Part shown: piece after piece, positions 50,463-58,664 of the stretch | Layout: every line of letters starts with the position of its first letter | Position numbering within the stretch: the first letter of the stretch is position 1 | NCBI RefSeq assembly: GCF_003545715.1 | Contig: NZ_QVNU01000005.1 | Coordinates: forward strand, 124,001 to 188,000 | Length of the DNA: 64,000 bases | Reading direction: 5' to 3' | Origin: Taibaiella koreensis | Lineage (GTDB): Bacteria; Bacteroidota; Bacteroidia; Chitinophagales; Chitinophagaceae | Position numbers and translations under genes: made by a program | The notes under the pieces: model-generated | What the model saw: the letters and a program-made list of their open reading frames with translations, nothing else | Told to the model about the DNA's origin: nothing | Databases searched by the model: none

Positions 50463-50780
50463 ATGAAGAAATATAGCATAGTGATTGCTGCGGCCCTTTT
50501 CCTGGCAGCCTGTGGCAATGCCAATAAAACCGAGGAATCTGCAACGGCTACCGGCAGCAGCAGCACCACGACAACAGAAACCACGACGACGCCCTCCGCT
50601 TCTGCCCCGATCGCAAAAGTGGCCGACCCGGTATGTGGCATGGAACGCGGCGAAGAGCAGTGGACTGAGTTTGTAGCCAATGGCGCCGATACCGCCTGGT
50701 TCTGCAGCCCTCATTGCAAAGAGACCTTTGAGAAGAATCCTGAGAAGTACAAGCACAAAAGCGAAGAAAAGAAAGGCTAA
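50463..50780 (+). CDS. YHS domain lipoprotein
   Basis: 105 aa. Lipoprotein signal MKKYSIVIAAALFLAAC with lipidation at Cys17, then a Thr/Ser-rich linker (TATGSSSTTTTETTTT), then a YHS-type domain: ADPVCGMERGEEQW, TAWFCSPHCKETFEKNPEKY. The YHS domain binds metal (often copper) through its Cys and His residues, so this is probably an envelope metal-binding or metal-sensing protein. It has its own promoter box and terminator and appears to be a single-gene unit. Confidence 0.88.
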   Translation: MKKYSIVIAAALFLAACGNANKTEESATATGSSSTTTTETTTTPSASAPIAKVADPVCGMERGEEQWTEFVANGADTAWFCSPHCKETFEKNPEKYKHKSEEKKG

Positions 50781-50839
50781 GCCGGGATGTCCTGCGGACA
50801 ACGATAGCCTGAAAAAGGCTTCGCCGGATACCTGGATAC

Positions 50840-50877
50840 AAAGGAGCTGCCTGTTCTCCGGGGCAGCTCCTTTTATA
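50840..50877 (+). terminator. Terminator of the YHS lipoprotein gene
   Basis: Perfect 12-bp stem AAAGGAGCTGCC / GGCAGCTCCTTT with a 10-nt loop and a TTATA tail, just 13 nt before the ribD start. Confidence 0.85.
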
Positions 50878-50886
50878 CAAATTGCC

Positions 50887-51939
50887 ATGCCGACACACGA
50901 AGAATACATGCAACGCTGCCTTAAGCTGGCCGCCCTGGGCGCCGGCCGGGTATCGCCCAACCCTATGGTGGGCGCGGTACTGGTATACGGCGACCGCATC
51001 ATAGGCGAAGGCTGGCATCAGGAATACGGTCATGCCCATGCTGAGGTGAATTGCATCGCATCGGTGCTGGCGTCCGACCGCGACCTGATTCCGCTCAGCA
51101 CGATGTACGTGAGCCTGGAGCCCTGTGCCCATTTTGGCCGCACCCCGCCCTGCGCCGACCTCATCGTGCAGCACCGTATACCCCGTGTGGTGATCGGCTG
51201 TACCGATACCTTTAGCCAGGTGAGCGGCAGGGGCATTGCCAAGCTGGAAGTCGCGGGCATCGAGGTAATACAAGGCGTACTGGAAGCGGCCTGCCGCCGG
51301 CTCAACCGCAGGTTCTTCACCCGCCAGGAACAGCAAAGGCCTTATGTGATCCTGAAATGGGCGCAAAGCGAGGATGGCTTCATCGCACCGCCCGAAGGCA
51401 GGCGGGTCATGCTATCCAATCCTTTTTCGCAAAAGATAGTACAACGCATGCGCAGCGAGGAAGACGCGATACTGGTAGGCTACCGTACAGCTTTGCTGGA
51501 CGATCCGCAGCTCAGCAACCGCTATGGACCGGGCAAGCAACCCTTACGTGTGGTAATCGATCCGCAGTTGAGCCTGCCTCCTTCGCTGAAGCTGATGGAC
51601 GGCAGCCAACCCACTATAGTCCTGAACGAGTTGAAAACAGTTGAACAGCATAGCCTGCAATGGAAGCAGGTGGCCACGAATACGCCAGCTGCCTGGCTAC
51701 AGCAGCTGGATACGATCAATTCTATTATTATCGAAGGCGGCGCCCGCACCTTGGAGCAATTCATCGGGACGGATATGTGGGACGAAGCCTTTATTATCAA
51801 AACACCACATCTGCTGGGCGAGGGAGTACCTGCACCGGTGCTGCGCCATGCTATCCGGCAGGAGGTACTGAGCCTGCAGGCAGATGTTATTTATCATTAC
51901 GATCATGAACATACCGCAAGATTATTCCCAAACCAATAA
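50887..51939 (+). CDS. ribD: Bifunctional riboflavin biosynthesis protein RibD
   Basis: 350 aa from the ATG at 50887; the longer frame runs back through the terminator and YHS gene. It carries out two steps of riboflavin synthesis: deamination of diaminohydroxyphosphoribosylaminopyrimidine and NADPH reduction of the ribose. The deaminase domain (1-145) has the zinc motif HAEVNCI (His51, Glu53) and EPCAHFGRTPPC (Cys80, Cys89). The reductase domain (about 150-350) has LKWAQSEDGFIA, RSEEDAILVGYRTALLDDPQL and the IIIEGGARTLEQF loop. Other rib genes are elsewhere. The next methyltransferase gene overlaps its end by 35 nt. Confidence 0.95.
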   Translation: MPTHEEYMQRCLKLAALGAGRVSPNPMVGAVLVYGDRIIGEGWHQEYGHAHAEVNCIASVLASDRDLIPLSTMYVSLEPCAHFGRTPPCADLIVQHRIPRVVIGCTDTFSQVSGRGIAKLEVAGIEVIQGVLEAACRRLNRRFFTRQEQQRPYVILKWAQSEDGFIAPPEGRRVMLSNPFSQKIVQRMRSEEDAILVGYRTALLDDPQLSNRYGPGKQPLRVVIDPQLSLPPSLKLMDGSQPTIVLNELKTVEQHSLQWKQVATNTPAAWLQQLDTINSIIIEGGARTLEQFIGTDMWDEAFIIKTPHLLGEGVPAPVLRHAIRQEVLSLQADVIYHYDHEHTARLFPNQ

Positions 51940-52705
51940 AGATGCCTGGAACAAGAGGACGATGGTACATATCGGTTCCGAGTTCTATGATATGAAACAA
52001 TTCCTGGAAGGCCAATCGTCGCTGAATGAGACCGAGCTGGCGTTGCTGGGCGACATCAGGGGCAAAAGCATTCTGCACCTGCAATGCCATTTCGGACAGG
52101 ACAGCCTGTCGCTGGCACGTATGGGCGCGAAGGTAACTGGCGTCGACCTGTCAGACAAAGCCATAGCCAAGGCACAGGAGCTGAACGATACCCTTGGGCT
52201 CGACGCACACTTTATCTGCTGCGATGTATACGACCTGGAACAGCACATCGACGAGTCATTCGATATGATCTTTACCTCTTACGGCGTCATTGGCTGGCTG
52301 CCCGACCTGCAGCGCTGGGGCAAGTTGCTCCATACTTTCCTCAAGCCCGGCGGACAGTTTATCATGGTTGAATTTCACCCGGTCGTGTGGATGTTCAACA
52401 GGGATTTCAGCAAAATAGAATACGACTATTTCAATACCGAGACCATTGTCGAGCAAAGCACAGGTACCTATACCGACCGCAATGCACCCATCGCATATGA
52501 AGAAGTAAGCTGGAACCATAGCCTGGACGAAGTGTTTGCAGGCCTGCTGCAAAACGGGCTTGCACTTACCGGTTTCAGGGAATACGATTTTTCACATTAC
52601 AATGCTTTTGCCGGTATGATACAGACCGGCGACCGCAAATTCGTTATCGGACACCTGGAACACAAGATCCCGATGATGTACTCGGTAACAGCAATAAAAA
52701 AATAA
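51905..52705 (+). CDS. Class I SAM-dependent methyltransferase
   Basis: 266 aa from the ATG at 51905, overlapping the end of ribD by 35 nt in another frame, so the two are cotranscribed. The SAM-binding site is ILHLQCHFGQDSLSLARMG (about 58-76), then GVDLSDKAI and the CCDVYDLE acidic strand; FDMIFTSYGVIGWLPDL and FLKPGGQFIMVEFHP complete the Rossmann core. The LQCHFGQD form is typical of a conserved bacterial methyltransferase group of unknown substrate. No link to riboflavin synthesis is visible apart from location. Confidence 0.85.
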   Translation: MNIPQDYSQTNKDAWNKRTMVHIGSEFYDMKQFLEGQSSLNETELALLGDIRGKSILHLQCHFGQDSLSLARMGAKVTGVDLSDKAIAKAQELNDTLGLDAHFICCDVYDLEQHIDESFDMIFTSYGVIGWLPDLQRWGKLLHTFLKPGGQFIMVEFHPVVWMFNRDFSKIEYDYFNTETIVEQSTGTYTDRNAPIAYEEVSWNHSLDEVFAGLLQNGLALTGFREYDFSHYNAFAGMIQTGDRKFVIGHLEHKIPMMYSVTAIKK

Positions 52706-52712
52706 GCGATAT

Positions 52713-52838
52713 CCCGGTATAAGAGACAAAGGTTGCTTTCATTGTTGCGCTTATCGAAAGGAGGCTATAGAACCCTGCTTTTGACAAGCTTAGCAACTGT
52801 GATGGAAACAAATAATGACCCATGCCTCTTATACCGGG
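52713..52838. repeat. Nested palindromic element, copy 2 (decayed)
   Basis: Outer perfect 13-bp inverted repeats CCCGGTATAAGAG / CTCTTATACCGGG (52713-52725 and 52826-52838) enclose inner imperfect repeats GTTGCGCTTATCGAAAG (52744-52760) and CTTTTGACAAGCTTAGCAAC (52778-52797). The inner arm is a decayed version of the GTTGCTGAGCTTGTCGAA arm of the element at 15805-15934, and the outer arms share the CCGG...ATA...ACA pattern. It fills the gap between the methyltransferase and yigZ genes. Confidence 0.65.
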
Positions 52839-52855
52839 CCAATCAGAAAAAGTAA

Positions 52856-53449
52856 ATGCAGTTGACTTATAAAACGATTACCGGAAAAGCTTCTGCCGAA
52901 TTCAAAGACCGCGGCAGTAAATTTCATGGCTATGCTTTCCCGGCCCGGAGTGCGGAGGAGATCAGGCAGCACTTGCAGGAACTGAAGAAGGAGCATCCTA
53001 AAGCCGGGCATCATTGCTATGCCTACCGACTGGGCACCGACGGGCTGCAGTTTAGGGCCAACGACGACGGAGAGCCCTCGGGCAGCGCAGGACGACCGAT
53101 ATTGGGGCAGATTGACAGTTCAGGACTTACCGACCTGCTGGTGGTCGTAGTGCGCTATTTCGGCGGTACCCTGCTGGGTGTGCCCGGTCTGATCAATGCT
53201 TATAAGACAACAGCAGCCGATAGCCTCGCGCTGGCAACAGTCGTTGAAAAGAATATAGAACATAAGGTCGTGCTGGAATACGACTATTCGCTGATGAACG
53301 AAGTGATGATGGTACTGAAGCAAAACGACGCCACGATATACCGGCAGGACATGCAGCTGTTCTGCATCCTTGAAGCCGGCATTCCTTTAAGCCATAAGGA
53401 AAGTTGCCTGCAGAAGCTGGCCGATATCAGGGGACTGGAGATCAGGTAA
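52856..53449 (+). CDS. YigZ / IMPACT family protein
   Basis: 197 aa. The N-terminal UPF0029/IMPACT domain has the typical KDRGSKFHGYAFPARSAEE opening, HHCYAYRLG, FRANDDGEPSGSAGRPILGQI and VVVVRYFGGTLLGVPGLINAY. A smaller C-terminal domain (about 130-197) resembles the DUF1949 ferredoxin-like part. Cytosolic. The eukaryotic relative IMPACT modulates translation control; the bacterial role is not settled. It begins 18 nt after the palindromic element at 52713-52838. Confidence 0.9.
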   Translation: MQLTYKTITGKASAEFKDRGSKFHGYAFPARSAEEIRQHLQELKKEHPKAGHHCYAYRLGTDGLQFRANDDGEPSGSAGRPILGQIDSSGLTDLLVVVVRYFGGTLLGVPGLINAYKTTAADSLALATVVEKNIEHKVVLEYDYSLMNEVMMVLKQNDATIYRQDMQLFCILEAGIPLSHKESCLQKLADIRGLEIR

Positions 53450-53515
53450 ACAAAGTATCGACTTCGCCTATTGTGCTATTAACGGACCGCTAACCCCTGT
53501 TTGCCCATTTCCTGC

Positions 53516-53523
53516 TACATTTG
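53516..53523 (+). promoter_or_regulatory. Candidate -7 box TACATTTG of bshC
   Basis: Exact TAnnTTTG, 31 nt before the GTG at 53555. It lies downstream of the alternative TTG at 53501 and therefore supports the GTG start. Confidence 0.5.
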
Positions 53524-53554
53524 CTGCCTGCTTTTTATCCAAAAATATAATTAC

Positions 53555-55168
53555 GTGGAAACAGTCTGTATACCGCACCAGGCCACTACCTTCTTCTCCC
53601 GGCTGAACACCGATTACCTGTCGGGGCACGAAGCGCTGGCGTCGTTTTACCAGTTCAGCCCCGATGATGCCGGCCTCGATCAGGCAATCGCAGCCCGTAA
53701 ACAGTTTCCCGTAAACAGACAGGTTCTCGTAGATACGCTACGCAGGCAATACCGGAACCACACTTTATATGAGGCGGTGAGCAGCAATATAGACGCGCTG
53801 GCCGACCACAATACCTTTACTATATGTACGGCGCATCAGCCCAACCTGATGACCGGCTACCTGTACTTTATTTATAAGATCATCCATGCGGCACGGCTGG
53901 CCCGTCACTTGCAGGAAAGGCGCCCGGAGCACCGGTTTGTACCGGTTTTCTATATCGGTTCCGAAGATGCGGATATTGACGAGCTCAGCGTATTCCGGTT
54001 CAACGGCATCCGCTTCCGCTGGCAAACAGAGCAGGCCGGGGCCGTGGGCCGCATGTCGACCAACGATCTGCAACCTTTGCTGGGACAGCTCACAGCACTT
54101 ATAGGTCCTCCCGGCGACAATGCCGAACGCCTGAAAGACATCATTCACAATGCCTACCGGCAGCACAGCACTATAGCCGAAGCGACCCGTTATATCGTCA
54201 ACGAACTGCTCGGCCAATACGGTGTTGTAGTGATCGACCCCGACGATGCCGCGCTGAAACAGCTTTTCCTTCCCATCCTGCACCAGGAACTTTTTGCCCC
54301 TCGCGCTCATGAGCTGGTACAGCAGACATCGCAGGCCCTGGAACAGGAATACGGCGCACAAGCCTACTCCCGTCCCATCAACCTGTTTTACCTTAAAGAT
54401 GATATCCGGGAGCGTATAGAACAGCACGGTGATGAGTGGCGTGTACTGCGGAGCGATATCCGCTGGAACCGTACAGGACTGGAACAGGAGCTGGCCGCAC
54501 ATCCTGAACGTTTCAGCCCTAATGTGATCCTGCGCGGGCTGTTCCAGGAGAGCATTTTACCCAACGTTGCCTTTATCGGTGGTGGCAGCGAGGTTGCCTA
54601 CTGGCTGCAATTAAAACCGGTATTCGATCACTACAAGGTTTTCTTCCCGGCGCTGGTGCTGCGCCAATCGGTACTCTGGATCGATGCTGCCGCCAGCCGG
54701 CTGCAACGTAAGACCGGCCTCAGCGATGAAGAGTTGTTCCAGTCTTCTGAGAAGCTGGTCCGCGCCTTTGTACATAAGCATACCCATAAAGATCTGGCCC
54801 TCGAAGATACCCGGCAGCAGCTGAACCAGCTCTTCGACCAGATTAAGACAAAAGCAGTTAATGTTGACATTACGCTCAGGGCAAGCGCCGAAGCAGCACT
54901 GACCAAAATGCGTCATCAGCTCGATACCATGGAGAAGAAAATGATGCGCGCGGAGAAGCGGAATATGGCCGAGCAATTGTCGCAGATCTATAAGCTGAAA
55001 AACCGGCTGTTCCCCAACGAGTCGCTGCAAGAACGTTACGATACGTTCATGCCTTATTTCCTGGAGCAAGGCCCTGCTTTCTTCGACATCCTCATGGAGG
55101 CTACGCTGCCCTATGGCAATCAGTTCCTGGTGATCAGGGAGACACAGCCGGAAACCCTTACCGCGTAA
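53555..55168 (+). CDS. bshC: Putative cysteine ligase BshC (bacillithiol biosynthesis)
   Basis: 537 aa from a GTG at 53555, matching the family length of ~540. BshC is the last enzyme of bacillithiol synthesis, adding cysteine to glucosaminyl-malate. Visible: FTICTAHQPNLMTGYLYFIYK (Rossmann-like start, about 85-105), FVPVFYIGSEDADIDEL, NVILRGLFQESILPNVAFIGGGSEVAYW (about 325-352), and a long C-terminal coiled-coil helix pair (about 395-480). bshA and bshB are not in this window. Its presence implies bacillithiol as the low-molecular-weight thiol of this organism. Confidence 0.93.
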   Translation: METVCIPHQATTFFSRLNTDYLSGHEALASFYQFSPDDAGLDQAIAARKQFPVNRQVLVDTLRRQYRNHTLYEAVSSNIDALADHNTFTICTAHQPNLMTGYLYFIYKIIHAARLARHLQERRPEHRFVPVFYIGSEDADIDELSVFRFNGIRFRWQTEQAGAVGRMSTNDLQPLLGQLTALIGPPGDNAERLKDIIHNAYRQHSTIAEATRYIVNELLGQYGVVVIDPDDAALKQLFLPILHQELFAPRAHELVQQTSQALEQEYGAQAYSRPINLFYLKDDIRERIEQHGDEWRVLRSDIRWNRTGLEQELAAHPERFSPNVILRGLFQESILPNVAFIGGGSEVAYWLQLKPVFDHYKVFFPALVLRQSVLWIDAAASRLQRKTGLSDEELFQSSEKLVRAFVHKHTHKDLALEDTRQQLNQLFDQIKTKAVNVDITLRASAEAALTKMRHQLDTMEKKMMRAEKRNMAEQLSQIYKLKNRLFPNESLQERYDTFMPYFLEQGPAFFDILMEATLPYGNQFLVIRETQPETLTA

Positions 55169-55380
55169 CAACAAACCTTCTTCCTTAACAAAATCTTGCC
55201 CCGGCGCTGCCTCTTGGCGGGCTATGCATTTGCCTCCGCATAAGCCCGCACTTTTGGGCTGTTCCCCGACGGATTTCTATTACTCTGGCCTGAATATACA
55301 TTGCCGCCGTTACGGGCGACCGGGATATCGTTAGTTTGTACTGCCAATAAAACATTCACCCATTATTCAGTACAAGCCTT

Positions 55381-56070
55381 ATGACTACCACTATTATCAT
55401 TGTTGCGGTCATGGTAAGCCTTTCGGTTGCTTACATCATTTTTATGAATGCCCGCAGGAAAAAACTGTTGGGCGATTACAATGCCGATAACCAATATCAT
55501 CGCGCCGCCGAGCTGCTCCCCTCTATAATGAGCGATCGCCTGGACCAGATCAGGCACCAGATGAACGGCAATGCTGTCGATGCAATAACCGAATGCGCTC
55601 ATATTACCAATATCGGTCAGCAAGCCGCTTCAGCGGCCATCACCGCAGCCAAAACGGTAGCCTGGGCCGCTGTTGGCGTTAAAGCGAAATACCGCACAGC
55701 CGATCATGCCAGCTACCTGGTGCTCAGCGGCGACGACCTGCACTATATACTGTTCCAGGAAGGCGAGCTGAGCGATCACCAAGTATTTGACCGTTACGAG
55801 CTCAGCACCGCAAAGCTCGATCGTACTTCGGCTTCAGACAAAGTGACCCGTATGGGCTCGGCCATGGGCCGCAAAACGCAGAAGCTCACTCTGGATAAGG
55901 AAGGTAAAAAAATGGAGATCCTGTTCTATGACCGCATTACCCGTCTGCCGGGAGGACCTCTTTCTCCTTTTTCCGGAGATGTATTTAAGACCATGGTCGA
56001 TTTCGAGATCATGGGTAAATACTTTAAAGAGCGGCTGGGTAACAAATACCACCAGCTACAGGCATCCTGA
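55381..56070 (+). CDS. Hypothetical membrane-anchored protein
   Basis: 229 aa. One N-terminal membrane helix (TIIIVAVMVSLSVAYIIFM, about 4-22) followed by a basic patch (NARRKKLLGDYN) places the rest in the cytosol. The middle has an Ala-rich helix (AASAAITAAKTVAWAAVGVKAKY), the C-terminal half looks beta-rich and PH-like (YLVLSGDDLHYILFQEGE, KMEILFYDRITRLPGGP). Not recognised. It stands alone between bshC and a methyltransferase gene and ends at a strong terminator. Confidence 0.7.
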   Translation: MTTTIIIVAVMVSLSVAYIIFMNARRKKLLGDYNADNQYHRAAELLPSIMSDRLDQIRHQMNGNAVDAITECAHITNIGQQAASAAITAAKTVAWAAVGVKAKYRTADHASYLVLSGDDLHYILFQEGELSDHQVFDRYELSTAKLDRTSASDKVTRMGSAMGRKTQKLTLDKEGKKMEILFYDRITRLPGGPLSPFSGDVFKTMVDFEIMGKYFKERLGNKYHQLQAS

Positions 56071-56127
56071 TCCCTATATAACGATACAATATCTATTACA
56101 CTTTTCCCGTAGCGGGTATCACCAAAG

Positions 56128-56165
56128 GAATGGCGACAACACGCGATGTGTCGCCATTCTCTTTT
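56128..56165 (+). terminator. Terminator of the 229-aa protein gene
   Basis: Perfect 11-bp stem GAATGGCGACA / TGTCGCCATTC with a 10-nt loop and a TCTTTTT tail, about 60 nt after the stop. Confidence 0.85.
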
Positions 56166-56194
56166 TACCAGAGGCCTATTGCGTATCTTTGGCT

Positions 56195-56953
56195 ATGGCG
56201 ACTTTCAAAGACTATTTCTCCCGGCAGGCGGCTATTTATGCGCAGCACCGGCCGGCTTATCCCGAAGCGCTTTTTACCTACCTGGCCTCGTTAAGCCCCG
56301 CGCAGGACCTGGCCTGGGATTGCGGCTGCGGCAACGGTCAATCTGCGCTGGGACTGGCAGCGCATTTTAGCTCGGTCTATGCCAGCGACCCCAGCGCCGA
56401 ACAGATAAACCATGCTACGGCACATAGCCGCATCACCTATCGCATAGAGCCTGCAGAGCATTGCAGCTTGCCCGATAGATCGGCCGACCTGGTCACGGTA
56501 GCGCAAGCTTTGCATTGGTTCCGTTTTGAAGACTTCTTCGCAGAAGTGAGGCGGGTGCTTAAGCCCGGAGGCGTGCTGGCCGTATGGATCTATGGCTTAC
56601 CGCAGCTATCCCCCGAGCTCGACCGGCTCATCCGCCACTTTCACGACGATGTGGTAGGCGCTTACTGGCAATATGAGAACCGGCTTATCGAAAACGGCTA
56701 CGCAGATATTGCCTTTCCCTTCGAGCCCTTGCCCACACCGGCATTCAGCGCCAGCCGCAACCTTACGCGCGAGGCGCTTTCGGGGCTGCTGTATAGCTGG
56801 TCTGCCGTGCAGCGGTTCCGGGAGCACGAAGGCTATGATCCGGTCGCCGGTATACAGGAGGAGCTCACCGCCTTATGGCCTCAGGCCGAAGCACAGCGAC
56901 AAGCTGTATGGCCGCTGACTTTGATTGCAGGCATACCAGGTTCCCGGCGATAA
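56195..56953 (+). CDS. Class I SAM-dependent methyltransferase
   Basis: 252 aa from the ATG at 56195; the open frame continues upstream through the terminator and the previous gene but has no family features there. It opens with FKDYFSRQAAIYAQHRPAYPEALFTYL, typical of a conserved methyltransferase group, then the SAM motif AWDCGCGNGQSALGLA (about 40-55), VYASDPSAEQI, LVTVAQALHWFRFEDFFAEV and LKPGGVLAVWIYG. The substrate is unknown. A TATCTTTG box ends only 3 nt before the ATG, so a leaderless transcript is possible. Confidence 0.88.
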   Translation: MATFKDYFSRQAAIYAQHRPAYPEALFTYLASLSPAQDLAWDCGCGNGQSALGLAAHFSSVYASDPSAEQINHATAHSRITYRIEPAEHCSLPDRSADLVTVAQALHWFRFEDFFAEVRRVLKPGGVLAVWIYGLPQLSPELDRLIRHFHDDVVGAYWQYENRLIENGYADIAFPFEPLPTPAFSASRNLTREALSGLLYSWSAVQRFREHEGYDPVAGIQEELTALWPQAEAQRQAVWPLTLIAGIPGSRR

Positions 56954-57059
56954 GGATAGCCGCTGCACAAGCAGGACGTCTTCCCATTCCTGTATGCTGC
57001 TGCACATAAGAGATCCAATAGGCAGCGCAATATTTTTTTGAAAATCAAGGCAAAAAAAG

Positions 57060-57090
57060 TTGGAAAATTAAGAACGGGCATTTACCTTTG
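57060..57090 (+). promoter_or_regulatory. Promoter of the tRNA-Val pair
   Basis: TTG (57060-57062), a 20-nt spacer and TACCTTTG (57083-57090), an exact -7 match at the correct spacing. The first tRNA begins 43 nt after the box. Confidence 0.65.
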
Positions 57091-57133
57091 CACTCCCTTC
57101 AGCAAACGAGTTGAAGCAGTTCTTAAAAATAAT

Positions 57134-57208
57134 GGAAGCATAGCTCAGCTGGTTCAGAGCGTCTGCCTTACAAGCAGAGGGTCCGCGGTTCGAATCCGTG
57201 TGCTTCCA
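57134..57208 (+). tRNA. tRNA-Val (anticodon TAC)
   Basis: 75 nt cloverleaf: acceptor GGAAGCA/TGCTTCC, D arm GCTC...GAGC, anticodon stem TCTGC/GCAGA with loop CTTACAA (anticodon TAC, reads GTA/GTG), and T arm CGCGG-TTCGAAT-CCGTG (one G-U type pair). The CCA end is not fully encoded (A, then CT). It is the first of a tandem pair. Confidence 0.95.
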
Positions 57209-57223
57209 CTACCCCGATTTTCA

Positions 57224-57298
57224 GGAGGCATAGCTCAGCTGGTTCAGAGCATCTGCCTTACAAGCAGAGGGTCCGCGGTTCGAACCCGTGTGCCTCCA
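57224..57298 (+). tRNA. tRNA-Val (anticodon TAC), second copy
   Basis: 75 nt, 15 nt after the first copy and nearly identical. Differences are a compensated change in the acceptor stem (GGAGGCA/TGCCTCC instead of GGAAGCA/TGCTTCC), G to A before the anticodon stem, and T to C in the T loop. The same TAC anticodon. A terminator follows directly. Confidence 0.95.
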
Positions 57299-57303
57299 CC
57301 ACC

Positions 57304-57332
57304 ATCCCCCGTCATAACGGGGGATTTTTTTT
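57304..57332 (+). terminator. Terminator of the tRNA operon
   Basis: Stem ATCCCCCGT / ACGGGGGAT with the loop CATA and a run of eight T, five nt after the second tRNA. Confidence 0.92.
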
Positions 57333-57350
57333 GCCCCATGACAGAGCTGC

Positions 57351-57395
57351 CGTTCAGACCGCTGGCGCGTTCAGACCGGCAGCCGGGCAGGACGG
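57351..57395. repeat. Dispersed copy of the 56-bp array unit
   Basis: CGTTCAGACCGCTGGCGCGT...GACCGGC closely matches the CGTTCAGGTCGCTGGCGCGTCCCGACCGG core of the array at 11810-12100. As there, it lies next to a terminator. A single unit only. Confidence 0.65.
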
Positions 57396-57433
57396 CGTGT
57401 GCTAAACATTACTGCTTTTTCCTCTTAATTTAA

Positions 57434-57595
57434 ATACACTTATTTGCTACAGAACTCCTTTGCCTGAATGGTTTTTATGCAAACGTGCTCCAGGAATGGC
57501 TGAATATTATTGGCCTGACGCATGAGGGGACTTACTTTACGGCAGATTACGCTACACATCAAAACGTTACTTACAAACGCAATAAAAATAATTAA
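57434..57595 (+). pseudogene. Possible C-terminal remnant of a protein gene
   Basis: A 53-codon open frame ending in TAA at 57593 reads ...LNGFYANVLQEWLNIIGL THEGTYFTADYATHQNVTYK..., with a protein-like mix of residues, yet it has no ATG and is preceded at 57431 by an in-frame stop. This looks like the 3' end of a gene whose beginning was lost. I do not recognise the family. The surrounding 240 bp are AT-rich and hold nothing else. Confidence 0.3.
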
Positions 57596-57658
57596 GGAGA
57601 AAGTCTATTTTTGTTTAGATATCCATTCTGTTCTATAAAACCTTAAGATGCCAGCATA

Positions 57659-58540
57659 ATGAATAGGTTCGTTAACGGATGCCCGCTTTCCCTGCTATTA
57701 TTATTACTGGCATGCAATACTCCCAAAAGCAAGACACCAGCCAATGTCATTGAGCTTTTGAAAATAGATAATGAAGGTGTAAATATCAGCTATACAGACA
57801 CTAAAAACGGAGACACCACCCTACTCTTTCTCCATGGCTGGGGTATTAATCAGACTTATTGGCGTGATCAGTTAACTGCCTTTTGTCCCAGGTACCGCGT
57901 GATAACGCTCGATTTGCCGGGCTTTGGACAGTCTGGGAAGAATAGGAGTAATTGGACAGTGCAGGAATATGGCAAAGACGTCTCAGCCCTTCTAGCCGAA
58001 TTGGACCTGCGGAACGTTATCCTCATCGGGCATTCCATGAGTGGCGCCATAGCGGTAGAAGCGGCATTGACTAATCCGGCACGTGTAATAGGTGTTATAG
58101 GCGTAGATAACTTCAAGAACATCTCCTATGTTGAAACAGCAGCGAACAAGGCCGAAGCTGCTACATTCTACAATACTATCAGGGCGCATTACAGAGAAGT
58201 GGTTTCGGAATACAGCAACCAGGCCTTGTTTGTACCATCGACCGACAGCCTTGTACGGCGAAGGGTGATACGAGATATTTGCAATTCCGACTCCCTTATC
58301 GCTGTGGATGTTCTTGAGCATAGCGATAACTACCCGCTTGATGAAAAATTAAAAGCCCTGAAAAAGACCATCTATCTGATCAATAGCGATGCTACGCCAA
58401 CGGATACAGCAGCATTCAGGAAAGACACGATCAGCTATTATCTACTGAATATAGGAGCAACAGGCCATTATCCGATGATAGAAAAGCCGAAGGAGTTTAA
58501 CACATTACTGCAGGAGTCTATAAATAGGATAGGCCATTAG
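57659..58540 (+). CDS. Alpha/beta hydrolase lipoprotein
   Basis: 293 aa. The signal MNRFVNGCPLSLLLLLLAC ends in a lipobox, so it is lipid-anchored at Cys19 in the envelope. The alpha/beta hydrolase core has FLHGWGINQTYWRDQ (oxyanion region), GFGQSGKN, the nucleophile elbow GHSMSG (Ser126), a C-terminal Asp candidate in LINSDATPTD and His in GATGHYPMIEKP. Substrate unknown. Base composition is more AT-rich than most neighbours and the flanks contain a gene remnant, which hints at acquisition by transfer. Confidence 0.88.
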   Translation: MNRFVNGCPLSLLLLLLACNTPKSKTPANVIELLKIDNEGVNISYTDTKNGDTTLLFLHGWGINQTYWRDQLTAFCPRYRVITLDLPGFGQSGKNRSNWTVQEYGKDVSALLAELDLRNVILIGHSMSGAIAVEAALTNPARVIGVIGVDNFKNISYVETAANKAEAATFYNTIRAHYREVVSEYSNQALFVPSTDSLVRRRVIRDICNSDSLIAVDVLEHSDNYPLDEKLKALKKTIYLINSDATPTDTAAFRKDTISYYLLNIGATGHYPMIEKPKEFNTLLQESINRIGH

Positions 58541-58664
58541 TAGTGTTCGTCCGGGCAACCTGCGCAGGATAGCCTGCACACATCCTTAACGTTTACATCA
58601 TATTAAAATCCGTTCTTCGCTGGCTTAGGCCGGTGTGCTTACCGCCGGCAGTATTTGCCGTGGT

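Noticed and set aside
55216-55250. GCGGGC...GCCCGC hairpin after bshC as terminator
   Set aside because: The stem is bulged and no T-run follows, so I do not call it, although some role is possible.
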